From assembly GCF_014171475.1 (NCBI RefSeq), contig NZ_CP048817.1, positions 2,728,001 through 2,792,000 on the forward strand: 64,000 nucleotides of DNA, given 5' to 3'. The translations under genes were made by a program, and so were the position numbers. The notes under the pieces are model-generated. The model did no database searches and had not been told where the DNA came from. It saw only the letters and a program-made list of their open reading frames with translations. Below, one piece after another: positions 1 to 10,007 of this stretch. The stretch is from Sphingomonas sp. So64.6b. Its GTDB lineage: Bacteria; Pseudomonadota; Alphaproteobacteria; Sphingomonadales; Sphingomonadaceae. Each line of letters begins with the position of its first letter. The stretch's first letter is position 1.

Positions 1-2
1 CC

Positions 3-995
<993 letters not shown>

Positions 996-1022
996 TCGTG
1001 CCGGATTTTCGGGGAACTGCAT

Positions 1023-2345
1023 ATGCGCTTGCTGATCGTATTCGCCGCCTTGCTCATGCCAGTTGCGGCGATCGCTCAGACGCCGCCGACCGCGAGTCCG
1101 GCACCGGTCAAGGCAGCACCCGAACTGGAAGCGCGAATCGCCGAACTGCCCGCGCTGCTCAGGGGCGGTGGCGATTATGACGCCAGCTTCTCGCCAACGT
1201 TCCGCGCCGCCGTGCCCAAAGCGACGTTCACGACGATCAGCACGCAATTATCCACATCGAGCGGCGCAGTGACCGGGATCGAGCGCGTCACCCCCGCCAG
1301 TCCGTGGAGCGCGACGGTCCTGGTCGGCTATGAGCGCGGCATCGCGACGATGCAGATTGTGGTTGATCCGGCCGCGCCGCATCAGGTCACCGGCCTGCGC
1401 GTCACCGGCATGTCGGGGCGCGAGGCGACGCTGGGCGCGGTGATCGATTCGCTGGCCAAGCTGCCCGGCACGAGCGGCTTCGCCTTTGCCCGACTCGACG
1501 CCAACGGCCCTGCGCTGCTGCAGTCGCGTCTGCCGGACCGTGCCTTTGCGATCGGATCGGAATTCAAGCTCGTCATCCTCGCCGAACTGGTGCGCTCGAT
1601 CTCGGCCGGCGAGCGGCGCTGGGAGGATGAGGTCACGCTCGACGGCGCACCACTGCCCGGCGGGGCCTATACGGCGAGCCCGGCCGGCACCAAGGTGTCG
1701 ATCTACGCGCTGGCCGAGCGGATGATCTCGGTCAGCGACAACAGCGCGACCGACATACTGCTCAAGCTGGCCGGCCGCGCCAAGGTCGAGGCGATGCTCG
1801 GCACGGTCGGCATCGGCGATCCTGCCGGCATGCGGCCATTCCTGTCGACCCTCGAACTGTTCAAGCTGAAAGGCGCGTTGGGCGGCGCGCTCGGCGAACG
1901 CTGGGCGGCGCTCGACGAAGCGGGCCGCCGCGCCCTGCTCGATGGCGAAGTCGCGAAGCTGCCGGTCTCGGCGATCGATCTCGCCATGTTCGCGGCGGGC
2001 AAGCCGCTGCGCATCGGCAGTCTCGAATGGTTCGCCACGCCGGCCGACATGGTGCGGGTGATGGACTGGCTGCGCCGCCATAGCGAAAGCGGCCCTGCCG
2101 CGCGTGTACGCGACATATTATCGAAGAATTCAGGGGTCGGGCCGGGGCCGGCCGGGCAATGGCGTTATCTCGGTTTCAAGGGCGGATCGGAGCCCGGCGT
2201 GATTGCCATGACTTTCCTGCTGCAGGGCAAGGACGGCATTTGGTACGCGATGTCGGCAAGCTGGAACGATGCCGCCGCACCGGTCGACGATGCCCGTTTC
2301 GCCGGGCTGATGGCGCGCGCAGTGGAACTGGCGGCGGGGCGTTAG
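1023..2345 (+). CDS. Exported class A beta-lactamase-fold protein (possible non-canonical hydrolase)
   Basis: The 440-residue product starts with a Sec signal peptide (cleavage near AIAQ, about residue 19). An N-terminal domain of about 120 residues precedes a serine beta-lactamase-like domain. The family landmarks are present: SxxK at residues 179-182 (Ser179, Lys182), SDN at 238-240 and a KGG triad at 386-388 in place of KTG/KSG. I could not find the ExxLN omega-loop motif that carries the deacylating Glu166 of true class A enzymes. It may therefore bind or slowly acylate beta-lactams rather than hydrolyse them, or act on another amide or ester. It lies just after parE and may be co-transcribed with it. 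Confidence 0.75.
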   Translation: MRLLIVFAALLMPVAAIAQTPPTASPAPVKAAPELEARIAELPALLRGGGDYDASFSPTFRAAVPKATFTTISTQLSTSSGAVTGIERVTPASPWSATVLVGYERGIATMQIVVDPAAPHQVTGLRVTGMSGREATLGAVIDSLAKLPGTSGFAFARLDANGPALLQSRLPDRAFAIGSEFKLVILAELVRSISAGERRWEDEVTLDGAPLPGGAYTASPAGTKVSIYALAERMISVSDNSATDILLKLAGRAKVEAMLGTVGIGDPAGMRPFLSTLELFKLKGALGGALGERWAALDEAGRRALLDGEVAKLPVSAIDLAMFAAGKPLRIGSLEWFATPADMVRVMDWLRRHSESGPAARVRDILSKNSGVGPGPAGQWRYLGFKGGSEPGVIAMTFLLQGKDGIWYAMSASWNDAAAPVDDARFAGLMARAVELAAGR

Positions 2346-2379
2346 CGCGCCATTGGGTTGGCTGAAATCGACCCAACCC

Positions 2380-2446
2380 CCGTTCGGGCTGAGCCTGTCG
2401 AAGCCCAAGCGCTGCGCATGCCCTTCGACAGGCTCAGGGCGAACGG
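2380..2446. repeat. Palindromic repeat between two genes (CTTCGACAGGCTCAG type)
   Basis: Two 24-base arms, 2380-2403 and 2423-2446, are inverted complements with 22 of 24 positions matching, separated by 19 bases. The core CTTCGACAGGCTCAGGGC is a type I know as frequent in intergenic regions of sphingomonads and other proteobacteria. It lies between the convergent beta-lactamase-like gene and the 89-residue membrane protein gene, so its transcript could fold into a hairpin and serve as a terminator for either. Confidence 0.7.
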
Positions 2447-2481
2447 AGGGGGTGATCGAACCAGCCCGAAATCGCTCCAGG

Positions 2482-2751
2482 CTATTCGCCGAGCATCCGG
2501 CGCTGGTGATAGCGCGTGCGAACGACGATGCCGGCCAGCATGTGCAATGCGCCCAGGACCACGAAGACCAGAGGCAGGATCGTCGGTAAAGTAGGCATCC
2601 ATAGATGGCGGTAAACTGCCAGCCCAGCGCCGATGATCGCCAGAATGACGCCCATCAGGCGGATCGGCCGCGCGATCCCGCGCAGTTCCTTGCGATAGGC
2701 CGCCCGCGCGGCCGGCGTGCTCAGGTCGGGCGGGGTCACGTGCGCCGCCAT
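2482..2751 (-). CDS. Small membrane protein, unknown function
   Basis: The product has 89 residues with two likely membrane helices (about residues 30-47 and 57-75) and a basic C-terminal tail. I do not recognise the family. The first 16 bases overlap the end of the upstream GNAT gene, so it is the last member of the minus-strand metZ-apaG-LysR-GNAT chain and is probably translated by coupling. The predicted topology and the overlap are the only clues; no function is proposed. Confidence 0.6.
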   Translation of the reverse strand: MAAHVTPPDLSTPAARAAYRKELRGIARPIRLMGVILAIIGAGLAVYRHLWMPTLPTILPLVFVVLGALHMLAGIVVRTRYHQRRMLGE

Positions 2752-3263
2752 TCATCGCGCAGCAGTCCCCAGATAAAGCTGTCGCGCACGCCGATATGCG
2801 TTTCCCATTCGGCCCGCAGCAGCCCTTCCTGCTTGAAGCCGAGCCTGGTCAGCAGCGTGTTGGAGGGAATATTGTCGGGGTCGGTATCGGCAAAGACGCG
2901 GCGATGGCCTTCTTCGTCGAACAGCATGTCGAGCAGCCGCGCCACCGCTTCGCCGGCATAGCCATGTCCCCAGGCGTCACGCGTCAGCACATAACCGATT
3001 TCCGCCACGCCCTCACGGCGGTTGCCGGTCGATACCGTGCCGACGATGCGCCCGTCCTGCTTCAACGTGATCGTCCAGCCGCGCCACGGCCCCCGCGCGA
3101 TGCGTTCGGCAAGATAGGCGCGGGTTTCCTCAATGCTGTCGTGCGGTGTGGACGATCCGTAACGCATCAGGTCGAGGTCGCTATAGGCGACATGGAGCGC
3201 GGGCGCGTCGTCGATGGTTTGCGGCCGCATGACCAGCCGCTCACTCTCGAAACGCACGCTCAC
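2736..3263 (-). CDS. GNAT N-acetyltransferase (RimJ/RimL-like)
   Basis: The 175-residue product has the layout of acetyltransferases that modify protein N-termini or small amines: an N-terminal FESERLVMR strand, a central acetyl-CoA binding segment around RDAWGHGYAGEAV (Q/RxxGxG/A-like), and a C-terminal TRLGFKQEG motif. The chosen start is GTG at 3263, which overlaps the stop of the LysR gene as GTGA; the open frame extends further upstream but only as antisense of the LysR gene. The substrate cannot be read from the sequence. The 4-base overlap indicates an operon with the regulator. Confidence 0.8.
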   Translation of the reverse strand: MSVRFESERLVMRPQTIDDAPALHVAYSDLDLMRYGSSTPHDSIEETRAYLAERIARGPWRGWTITLKQDGRIVGTVSTGNRREGVAEIGYVLTRDAWGHGYAGEAVARLLDMLFDEEGHRRVFADTDPDNIPSNTLLTRLGFKQEGLLRAEWETHIGVRDSFIWGLLRDEWRRT

Positions 3264-4051
3264 GCGGTCAGCGCCTCCACCAGCGCCTTGACCTTTTTCT
3301 GCCGCCATTGCGGCAGTGGCGCGACCAGCCAGTAGCCGAGCCGGTAAGGTTTCGGCTCGCCAAGCGCGACCACGCGGCCCGACGCGATATCGGCGGCGGC
3401 GAGCAGTTCCGGCACCGTCGCGCGGCCCAGACCCTGCGCCGCGGCATCGAGCGCAAGACCGGCATCGCCGACCCGCACCAGCGACGTGTCGGGATCGTTG
3501 ACGCAACCTGGCCAGGAAATGCGCGTATCGATCCCGCCGCCCGGGCGCTCGACCGTGATCATGCCTTCCGACTCGATCGCTTCGCCTTCATGCTCTCCGG
3601 GCCCATCGCCCCAGCGGATCGCGAGATCGAGATTGGCTTCGGTGAAATCGACATCCTCGTCCGCCGAGACGAGCACGAAACGCAGTTCGCCATCGCCCCG
3701 TGCGATCTCGGCGAGGCGCGGCATCAGCCATTTCTCGGTCAGGTCGCGCGGTGCGGCTATGGTCAGCGACTTGGATGTCTGGCCCGCCTGCATCGCGCGG
3801 ACGGCCTCTTCGAACTGCAGGAAACCGTGGCGCAGCGCGGCCAGGCCCGCCTCTCCTTCCGGCGTCAGCTCGAGACCCTTGGTGGTACGGCGGAACAGCA
3901 CCACACCAAGCGTGTCCTCCAGCGCGCGAATCTGTTGCCCGACCGCGGCGGGCGTGACCGCGAGTTCGTCGGCGGCGCGCGTGAAGGACAGGTGGCGCGC
4001 GGCGGCATCGAGCACGCGCAGGCCGTTGAGGGGAAGATGGGTGCGTTTCAT
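3260..4051 (-). CDS. LysR-family transcriptional regulator (GcvA-like)
   Basis: The 263-residue protein starts with a winged helix-turn-helix typical of the GcvA branch (LNGLRVLDAAARHLSFTRAA, then QQIRALEDTLGV and LFRRT), followed by a periplasmic-binding-protein-like effector domain. That effector domain is shorter than usual; the family is commonly about 300 residues. The start codon overlaps the apaG stop (ATGA) and its stop overlaps the GNAT start (GTGA), so all three are translationally linked. Unlike most LysR regulators it is not divergent from a target gene, so its targets are unclear. Confidence 0.85.
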   Translation of the reverse strand: MKRTHLPLNGLRVLDAAARHLSFTRAADELAVTPAAVGQQIRALEDTLGVVLFRRTTKGLELTPEGEAGLAALRHGFLQFEEAVRAMQAGQTSKSLTIAAPRDLTEKWLMPRLAEIARGDGELRFVLVSADEDVDFTEANLDLAIRWGDGPGEHEGEAIESEGMITVERPGGGIDTRISWPGCVNDPDTSLVRVGDAGLALDAAAQGLGRATVPELLAAADIASGRVVALGEPKPYRLGYWLVAPLPQWRQKKVKALVEALTA

Positions 4052-4458
4052 GCCCCCACCGCCGGCGCCAGCAGCGTGAATTTCGGGATGTCGACGTCGA
4101 ACCCGGACCCGTCCTCGGCGATCATGTGATAGCTGCCCTGCATCGAGCCCGTCGGCGTGGCGAGCGGGCAGCCCGAGACATAATCGAAGCTTCCGCCCGG
4201 TGCGATCAGCGGCTGTTCGCCGACCACGCCTTCGCCCTCGACCGAATGGCGCGCACCGCGGCCGTCTGTGATGATCCAGTGACGCGTCAGCAATTGTACT
4301 GCCTGCTCGCCGGCATTTTCCAGCCGGATATGATAGGCCCAGAACCAGCGACCGCGCTGCGGCTCGGACTGTTCGGGGAGATAACTCACCGAGACGCGCA
4401 CGATGACCCCGCGCGTCTCCGCGACATTGGGGAAAAGTGCCTGCATCCCGGTGTTCAT
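4048..4458 (-). CDS. apaG: ApaG (DUF525) protein
   Basis: The 136-residue product is a single immunoglobulin-like ApaG domain: VRVSVSYLPEQS at the start, the RGRWFWAYHIRLEN strand, RHWIITDG, and the glycine-rich PGGSFDYVSGCPLATPTGSM region. ApaG proteins are linked in enterobacteria to magnesium/cobalt resistance and diadenosine tetraphosphate metabolism, but the biochemical role is not settled. The gene follows metZ by 13 bases and overlaps the LysR gene by 4, so it sits in the methionine-synthesis operon. Confidence 0.93.
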   Translation of the reverse strand: MNTGMQALFPNVAETRGVIVRVSVSYLPEQSEPQRGRWFWAYHIRLENAGEQAVQLLTRHWIITDGRGARHSVEGEGVVGEQPLIAPGGSFDYVSGCPLATPTGSMQGSYHMIAEDGSGFDVDIPKFTLLAPAVGA

Positions 4459-4471
4459 GGTGTGATTCCGA

Positions 4472-5680
4472 TCATAAGCCGACCGCCGTCAGCGCCTGAT
4501 CGAGATCGTCGATCACGTCCTGCGGATCTTCCAGGCCGACATTCAAGCGCAGCAGGTTTTCGGTCACGCCCATCTCGATCCTTTTTTCCTCGCTTACGCC
4601 ATAATGCGTCGTCGAGGAGGGATGAGTCATCAGCGACCGCGAATCGCCGATATTGTTCGAGATATCGATCAGCGCGAGCGCGTCGAGCAAGCCATGCGCT
4701 TGCTTGCGTCCTCCTTCGACTTCGAACGCGAAGATCGGACCGCAGGCATCCATCTGGCTCATCGCCAGATTATGCTGCGGATGACTCGGCAGACCGGGAT
4801 GGAGGATACGCGGCACGCGTCCTTCGAGGAATCTGCCGACCTTCAGCGCATTCTCGCTCTGCCGATGGATGCGCAGGTCGAGCGTCTCGATCCCCTTGAG
4901 CACCACCCACGCATTGAACGCGCTGAGCGTCGGTCCGGTGTTGCGAGTGAAGGGCAACAGCGTGTTGTTGATGAAATCCTCGGTCCCGCACACCGCACCG
5001 GCGAGCACGCGGCCCTGCCCGTCCATCATCTTGGTCGCGCTGTAAGCGGTCACGTCCGCGCCGAATTCCATCGGGCGCTGCAGCGCGGGAGTCGCGAAGG
5101 CATTATCGACGACGCTGACAATGCCATGCCGGCGCGCAATGTCGCACACCGCCTTCAGATCGACCACGTCCATTGTCGGGTTGGCCGGCGTTTCGAAGAA
5201 GAAGACCTTGGTATTGGGTTTCACCGCATCGGCGAATTGCTGCGGATCGCGCGCATCGACGATCGTCACCTCAATGCCGAATTTGGGCAGCAGGGTATCG
5301 GTCAGCCAGCGGCAAGACCCGAAGGCGGCACGGCCCGCAACGATATGATCGCCGGTCTGCAACTGACACAGCAGCACTGCGGTCATCGCCGCCATGCCCG
5401 TGGCCATTGAGCGGCATGCCTCGGCGCCTTCGAGCAGGGCGATACGCTCCTCAAGCATCTCGACCGTCGGGTTCTGCAATCGCGAATAGGTCATGCCGAC
5501 CTGTTCGCCGGAGAAGCGCGCCGCGGCGTCGGCGGCACAGTCATAGGCATAGCCCGAAGTCAGGAAGAGCGCCTCCGACGTCTCGCCGAATTCGGATCGC
5601 GCGGTGCCGCCGCGGATCGCTTGAGTCGCGGGGCGCCAAATGCGGGTGATGTCGCGGTTCTGTCCGGTACGGCGTTTCAT
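4472..5680 (-). CDS. metZ: O-succinylhomoserine sulfhydrylase
   Basis: This 402-residue PLP enzyme of the Cys/Met metabolism family would convert O-succinylhomoserine and sulfide to homocysteine in the cytoplasm. The family layout is clear: Tyr-containing MTYSRLQNPT, the ETPANPTMDVVD segment, and the PLP lysine in YSATKMMDGQGR (Lys217). The residues after the lysine (DGQGR) are typical of MetZ rather than MetB or MetC. I start at ATG 5680 (MKRRTG); an in-frame ATG 51 bases upstream gives an N-terminus that does not look conserved. It heads the minus-strand operon that includes apaG and is divergent from the mannosyltransferase gene. Confidence 0.9.
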   Translation of the reverse strand: MKRRTGQNRDITRIWRPATQAIRGGTARSEFGETSEALFLTSGYAYDCAADAAARFSGEQVGMTYSRLQNPTVEMLEERIALLEGAEACRSMATGMAAMTAVLLCQLQTGDHIVAGRAAFGSCRWLTDTLLPKFGIEVTIVDARDPQQFADAVKPNTKVFFFETPANPTMDVVDLKAVCDIARRHGIVSVVDNAFATPALQRPMEFGADVTAYSATKMMDGQGRVLAGAVCGTEDFINNTLLPFTRNTGPTLSAFNAWVVLKGIETLDLRIHRQSENALKVGRFLEGRVPRILHPGLPSHPQHNLAMSQMDACGPIFAFEVEGGRKQAHGLLDALALIDISNNIGDSRSLMTHPSSTTHYGVSEEKRIEMGVTENLLRLNVGLEDPQDVIDDLDQALTAVGL

Positions 5681-5775
5681 GGCGCCGCTTTGCCGGGAGG
5701 GATCACCCCACGTCAATGCCCACCGCGCCAATCGCTCGCTTGAAAGCGGATCGAGAAGAAGGGATAGCGATATGG

Positions 5776-7029
5776 ATGCAGGACCGCGCCACCCCGCCCC
5801 GCCCGACCCTGATCGCGAGCGGCATCGGTGCAGCGGCGCAATTCCTCTTCACGCTCAACCTGACGCGCCCGACCAGCCTGGTGTTCGACGAGGTCCATTA
5901 TGTCCCCGCCGCGCGCCTGCTGATGACCCTGAGCCATTCGGCCAACACCGAGCATCCGCTGCTCGGCAAGCTGCTGATCGCTTTGGGCATGACCCTGTTC
6001 GGCGACAATGCGCTGGGCTGGCGGATCATGTCGACGGTTGCCGCGACGACGGTGGTGCTCGGCGTGTTCGCGATCCTGTGGATGCTGTTCCAGCGCACCC
6101 GCACTGCGGTGTTCGGCGCGCTGTTCGTGATCCTCAACTTCACAGTCTTCATCCAGGCGCGAATCGCGATGCTCGACGGGTTCATGGCGGCGTTCGTCGT
6201 GCTGGCGATCGTCGCGCTGCTCCGCGCGATGCGCAGCCCGCCGCGCAAGGTGATGCGCCGCTGGGTGCTGGGCAGCGCGTTGCTGGGGCTCGCTGTCGCG
6301 ACCAAATGGACCGCGGCGCCGTTCGTCGCCTATGCCGCGATCGGTTTCCTGCTGGTGCGCCGGCGCGATGCGACCGCCTGGCCCGGGTTGCGGCCGATCC
6401 CGGCGCTGCTGATCCTCGGCACGGTCAGTATCGCGACCTATTTCCTGACCTTCGCGCCGGCCTTTTATTATGCCGAGCAACCCCTCACGCTCGACCGGCT
6501 GATCCCGTTCCAGCTTTATATGTACGGGCAACAGACCCAAGTCCTGCCGCCGCATCCCTATCAGTCGAGCTGGTGGAGCTGGCCGCTGATGATCCGGCCA
6601 ATCTGGTATCTTTACGAAATGACCAACGGCGCGGTGCGCGGCATCCTGCTGCTCGGCAATCCGGCGATCCTGTGGGGCGGGCTGATCGCGGTCGCGGCGT
6701 GCCTGCGCATCGCCCTGCGTGAGCGGTCGATCAAGTTCCTGGCCATCGCCGCGCTCTGGATCGGTTCGTACGCAATCTGGGCGATCATTCCCAAGTCGCT
6801 TGGATTCTTCTATTATTATTACCTGCCGAGCATCTTTCTGTGCATCGCGCTGGCCGCCTGGATCGACCATCGGCGCGGCAAGTGGCGGTATTGGGGACTA
6901 CAGTGGGATTGGGCATATCTCGCGCTCGTCGCGGGGCTGTTCGTGATGTTCTACCCGATCATTTCCGCTGCCGCGTTGCCCAATGACCAAGCGTTCCGAC
7001 ACTGGATGTGGTTTTCCAGCTGGCCATGA
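5776..7029 (+). CDS. PMT-family (GT39-like) phospholipid-carrier-dependent glycosyltransferase
   Basis: The polytopic membrane protein (417 residues from ATG 5776, with AAGAAGGGA about 12 bases upstream; an ATG at 5716 would add 20 residues) resembles protein O-mannosyltransferases. The first loop has the acidic DEVHYVPAAR motif used for donor binding, followed by ARIAMLDGF, an ATKWTAAPF motif, and a C-terminal multi-helix block with YYYYLPSIF. The family transfers a sugar from a polyprenyl-phosphate carrier to an exported acceptor at the membrane. The gene converges, with a 3-base gap, on a polyprenyl-phosphate sugar synthase, which suggests a donor-acceptor enzyme pair. Confidence 0.82.
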   Translation: MQDRATPPRPTLIASGIGAAAQFLFTLNLTRPTSLVFDEVHYVPAARLLMTLSHSANTEHPLLGKLLIALGMTLFGDNALGWRIMSTVAATTVVLGVFAILWMLFQRTRTAVFGALFVILNFTVFIQARIAMLDGFMAAFVVLAIVALLRAMRSPPRKVMRRWVLGSALLGLAVATKWTAAPFVAYAAIGFLLVRRRDATAWPGLRPIPALLILGTVSIATYFLTFAPAFYYAEQPLTLDRLIPFQLYMYGQQTQVLPPHPYQSSWWSWPLMIRPIWYLYEMTNGAVRGILLLGNPAILWGGLIAVAACLRIALRERSIKFLAIAALWIGSYAIWAIIPKSLGFFYYYYLPSIFLCIALAAWIDHRRGKWRYWGLQWDWAYLALVAGLFVMFYPIISAAALPNDQAFRHWMWFSSWP

Positions 7030-7032
7030 GAC

Positions 7033-8133
7033 TCAGTAGCGCCCCCAGGTGAAGCGCGACGACAGTGCATAATTCCATACCGCGCTGACCATGATCCCGG
7101 CCAGTGCCGAAAAGGCCCAGGTATCCGCCCGCGCGTCATAGAGGAACGCGGCGACGCCGACATTGGCGACCGCGCCGACCGAGCAGACGACACAGAAGGT
7201 CACCCAGCCATCGAATAACTCCTTGGCACCCTTCAGCCGGCTGTCGCGATAGGTCAGCGCGTTGTTGAGGAAGAAATTGAACGTCATCGCGGCGACCGTG
7301 GCAACGATCGTCGCGCCGATGAAGCTCATGCCCAATTCCTTGAACAACAGTCCCAGAAACAGGAAATGCACACCCGCGCCGAGCGCGCCGATCCCCGAGA
7401 ACATGGCGAAGCGCACCGGAATGACCCGCCCGAACATGCGGTCATAGATGGCGATGAGATATTCCATCGCCACGACGTGATCGAGCTTGCTTTCGCCTTC
7501 GGTGCGGACACGGAAGGTATAGGGCAGCTCGAGGAATTTGAGCGGCTTGGGGCTGCCAGTCATCAGGTCGAGCAGGATCTTGAAGCCGATCGCGTTGAGA
7601 TGCGGTGCGAGTTCGCGAACGATCTGCGTGCGAATCATGAAGAAGCCGCTCATCGGGTCGCTCAGATCGGCCTTCAACACTCGACGCGAAAGCCTTGTCG
7701 CAAAAGCCGATTTCGCCACCCGATCGCGATCCCAGTCGCCGGTGCCGCCGCCATCGACGAACCGCGACCCGATCACCAGGTCGAGTGATTCATCCGCCTG
7801 AAGCGCGTCGAGCATCGCGGGCAGGATCGTCTCGTCATGCTGCAAATCGCCATCGATCACTGCGACGACCGGCGCGGCGGTCGCGCAGATGCCCTCGATA
7901 CAGGCGGACGACAGGCCACGCCGGTCGATCCGCTGGATCACGCGCACGCGCCGGTCGAGCCGGGCAATTTCGCGCGCGGCCGAGGCGGTGCCGTCGGGAC
8001 TATTGTCGTCGACGAAGATCGCTTCCCAATTCCGGCCGTGCAGCGCGGCATCGAGCTTTGTGATGAGCGCCGGCACATTGCCGACCTCATTGAAGGTCGG
8101 AATGACCACCGCGAGTTCGAGCAGGTCCTTCAC
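7033..8133 (-). CDS. Polyprenyl-phosphate glycosyltransferase (GT2, DPM1-like) fused to a GtrA domain
   Basis: The 366-residue protein has a cytosolic GT2 domain ([12 protein letters not shown] at the start, [18 protein letters not shown]) with closest feel to dolichyl-phosphate mannose synthases, followed by a four-helix GtrA-like membrane domain from about residue 245. Such fusions make a polyprenyl-phosphate sugar and may help flip it across the membrane. The start is a GTG overlapping the leuB stop (GTGA); the open frame upstream is only antisense-like leuB sequence. Its product is a plausible donor for the facing PMT-family transferase. Confidence 0.85.
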   Translation of the reverse strand: MKDLLELAVVIPTFNEVGNVPALITKLDAALHGRNWEAIFVDDNSPDGTASAAREIARLDRRVRVIQRIDRRGLSSACIEGICATAAPVVAVIDGDLQHDETILPAMLDALQADESLDLVIGSRFVDGGGTGDWDRDRVAKSAFATRLSRRVLKADLSDPMSGFFMIRTQIVRELAPHLNAIGFKILLDLMTGSPKPLKFLELPYTFRVRTEGESKLDHVVAMEYLIAIYDRMFGRVIPVRFAMFSGIGALGAGVHFLFLGLLFKELGMSFIGATIVATVAAMTFNFFLNNALTYRDSRLKGAKELFDGWVTFCVVCSVGAVANVGVAAFLYDARADTWAFSALAGIMVSAVWNYALSSRFTWGRY

Positions 8134-9170
8134 AGTTCCGCCAGCACCGCATCGCCCATGGCGCGGGTCGACAATGCGCCGCCCAGGTCGCCGGTCCGTG
8201 CACCCTTGCCAAGCGCAGCACCGACCGCTGCCTCGATGCGGTCGGCGGCATCGGGCAGGCCGAGCGAATGGCGCAGCATCATCGCCGCCGACAGGATCGT
8301 CGCGCAAGGGTTAGCCTTGCCCTGGCCGGCGATATCGGGCGCGCTGCCATGGATCGGTTCGTACAGGCCCTTGCCCGCGCTATCGAGCGACGCTGAGGGC
8401 AGCATGCCGATCGAACCGGCGCACATGCTCGCCTGATCGGACAATATGTCGCCGAACAGATTGCCAGTGACGATCACGTCGAACTGGCCCGGATTGCGCA
8501 CCAGCTGCATCGCCGCGTTGTCGACATACATGTGGGTGAGTGCAACCTCGGGATAACCAGCCGACACCTCGATCACCACGTCGCGCCACAATTGCGACGT
8601 TTCCAGCACATTAGCCTTGTCGACCGAACAGAGCTTGCCGTCGCGCTTGGCCGCGGTCTGAAACCCGACATGCGCGATGCGTGCGACCTCGGCCTCGTCA
8701 TAGCTCATGACGTCATAGCCTTCGCGCTTGCCGTCGGCGGTGGTGCGCATGCCCTTCTCGCCGAAATAGACGTCGCCGTTGAGCTCGCGCACGATCACCA
8801 TGTCGATCGCAGCGGCGACCTCGGGACGGAGCGCGGAGGCATCTTCCAGTCCCGGAAACAGCTTGGCGGGGCGCAGATTGGCGAACAGCGCCAGCTCCTT
8901 GCGCAGGCCGAGAATTGCCTGTTCGGGCCGGAGCGAGCGCTCCAGCGCGTCGCATGAGGGATCGCCGACCGCGCCGAACAGGATCGCATCGGCGCGCCTG
9001 GCCAGTGCCAGCGTTGCCGGCGGCAGCGGGTGACCAGTCGCATGATAAGCGGCGCCACCGACCAGCGCTTCTTCGAAATTCAGGTCGAGCGCCAACGCGT
9101 CGAGCACGCGACGCGCTTCGGTGATGACTTCGGGACCGATCCCGTCGCCGGGCAGCAGGGCAATGAGCAT
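8130..9170 (-). CDS. leuB: 3-isopropylmalate dehydrogenase
   Basis: This 346-residue enzyme oxidatively decarboxylates 3-isopropylmalate in leucine synthesis using NAD. Family features run in order: [11 protein letters not shown] at the N-terminus, the [13 protein letters not shown] segment, the Mg-binding [15 protein letters not shown] motif, and [18 protein letters not shown] near the C-terminus. I start at ATG 9170 ([10 protein letters not shown]); the longer frame adds 14 residues not expected in the family. The gene follows recO by 45 bases and overlaps the glycosyltransferase start, so the three form a transcription unit. Confidence 0.95.
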   Translation of the reverse strand: MLIALLPGDGIGPEVITEARRVLDALALDLNFEEALVGGAAYHATGHPLPPATLALARRADAILFGAVGDPSCDALERSLRPEQAILGLRKELALFANLRPAKLFPGLEDASALRPEVAAAIDMVIVRELNGDVYFGEKGMRTTADGKREGYDVMSYDEAEVARIAHVGFQTAAKRDGKLCSVDKANVLETSQLWRDVVIEVSAGYPEVALTHMYVDNAAMQLVRNPGQFDVIVTGNLFGDILSDQASMCAGSIGMLPSASLDSAGKGLYEPIHGSAPDIAGQGKANPCATILSAAMMLRHSLGLPDAADRIEAAVGAALGKGARTGDLGGALSTRAMGDAVLAEL

Positions 9171-9215
9171 TGGTTCTTCCTGATTAGCCTCGCGGCAATG
9201 CCCGCCCCACAACGC

Positions 9216-9842
9216 TCACGCAACCGCCCTTTTTAGACGCTCGACCAAGCGCGCCCTGGCAGCGAGCGTTTCGGCGCGGCGATCGGTGAGGATATCGGCC
9301 TCCAATGCCCTGCCGGTGATGTGCAGCGCGGCCAGGATATCGACCCAGTTCGCTTCGCCCCCGGCACGCAGCACATCGGGCAGATCGTCCAATTCCGGTC
9401 CATAACCGAGCTCCGCCAGCAACAGCAGTTCGTAGCGCGCCAGCGCCAAAGCCCAGCCGCGCGCGGCGGGCGCCGCCTCGATCGCGCCGATCACGCCATC
9501 GAGCGCTGCATGCAGGCGCGGATAGGGCTGCGCCTCGGGCAACGCGGTCGCGGTCAGCGCGGTGACCCATTCGAGCGCGGCGGCGGGAAGCGGTTCGGCA
9601 TAAAGCGGCGCGCGGCTGTGGATCAGTTCGACGGTCAGTCCGGCGAGCTGATCGTCGGTCCGCGCGCGCCATTCGCCCAGCACGAGATTGGCAGGCTGCA
9701 GGATCGGGCGGATCCGTCGCGACTTGCCGCCGCGCACATAACCGGGCTGCAGGCCGTGATCGGCGGTCAGCGCCCGCACGATCGCGCCATGTTCGCCGTG
9801 ATAACGGACAGCGAGGATCAGGGCTTCGGCGCGGAGATGCAT
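9216..9842 (-). CDS. recO: DNA repair protein RecO
   Basis: The 208-residue product has the RecO pattern: an N-terminal OB-fold beginning [18 protein letters not shown], the basic [17 protein letters not shown] segment, and a helical C-terminal domain. RecO acts with RecR to load RecA on SSB-coated single strands in the RecFOR pathway. The C-terminal zinc-binding cysteines found in some RecO proteins are absent. I start at ATG 9842; the frame extends upstream without conserved sequence. It precedes leuB. Confidence 0.9.
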   Translation of the reverse strand: MHLRAEALILAVRYHGEHGAIVRALTADHGLQPGYVRGGKSRRIRPILQPANLVLGEWRARTDDQLAGLTVELIHSRAPLYAEPLPAAALEWVTALTATALPEAQPYPRLHAALDGVIGAIEAAPAARGWALALARYELLLLAELGYGPELDDLPDVLRAGGEANWVDILAALHITGRALEADILTDRRAETLAARARLVERLKRAVA

Positions 9843-9952
9843 GAGTGAGCTGTAGCGATGCTCGCGCCTCAATTCACCCCCGCTGTCGGCGAGGGCAACG
9901 ATCAACGACTGGGAGATATGGGACACCGTATTGTGGCGCAACTTCGATGCGG

Positions 9953-10002
9953 GATATTTTAGAATTTATATTTTTATTCAATCAGATAGACAATTTTTTG
10001 GA
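9953..10002. other. Short AT-rich patch upstream of recO
   Basis: About 50 bases are roughly 80 percent A+T in a chromosome that is otherwise about two thirds G+C. The patch lies between the end of the GNAT gene (10008) and the recO start (9842), both on the minus strand. It may be a promoter region or upstream element for recO-leuB. I see no clear hairpin with a T tract. Confidence 0.5.
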
Positions 10003-10007
10003 GATGA

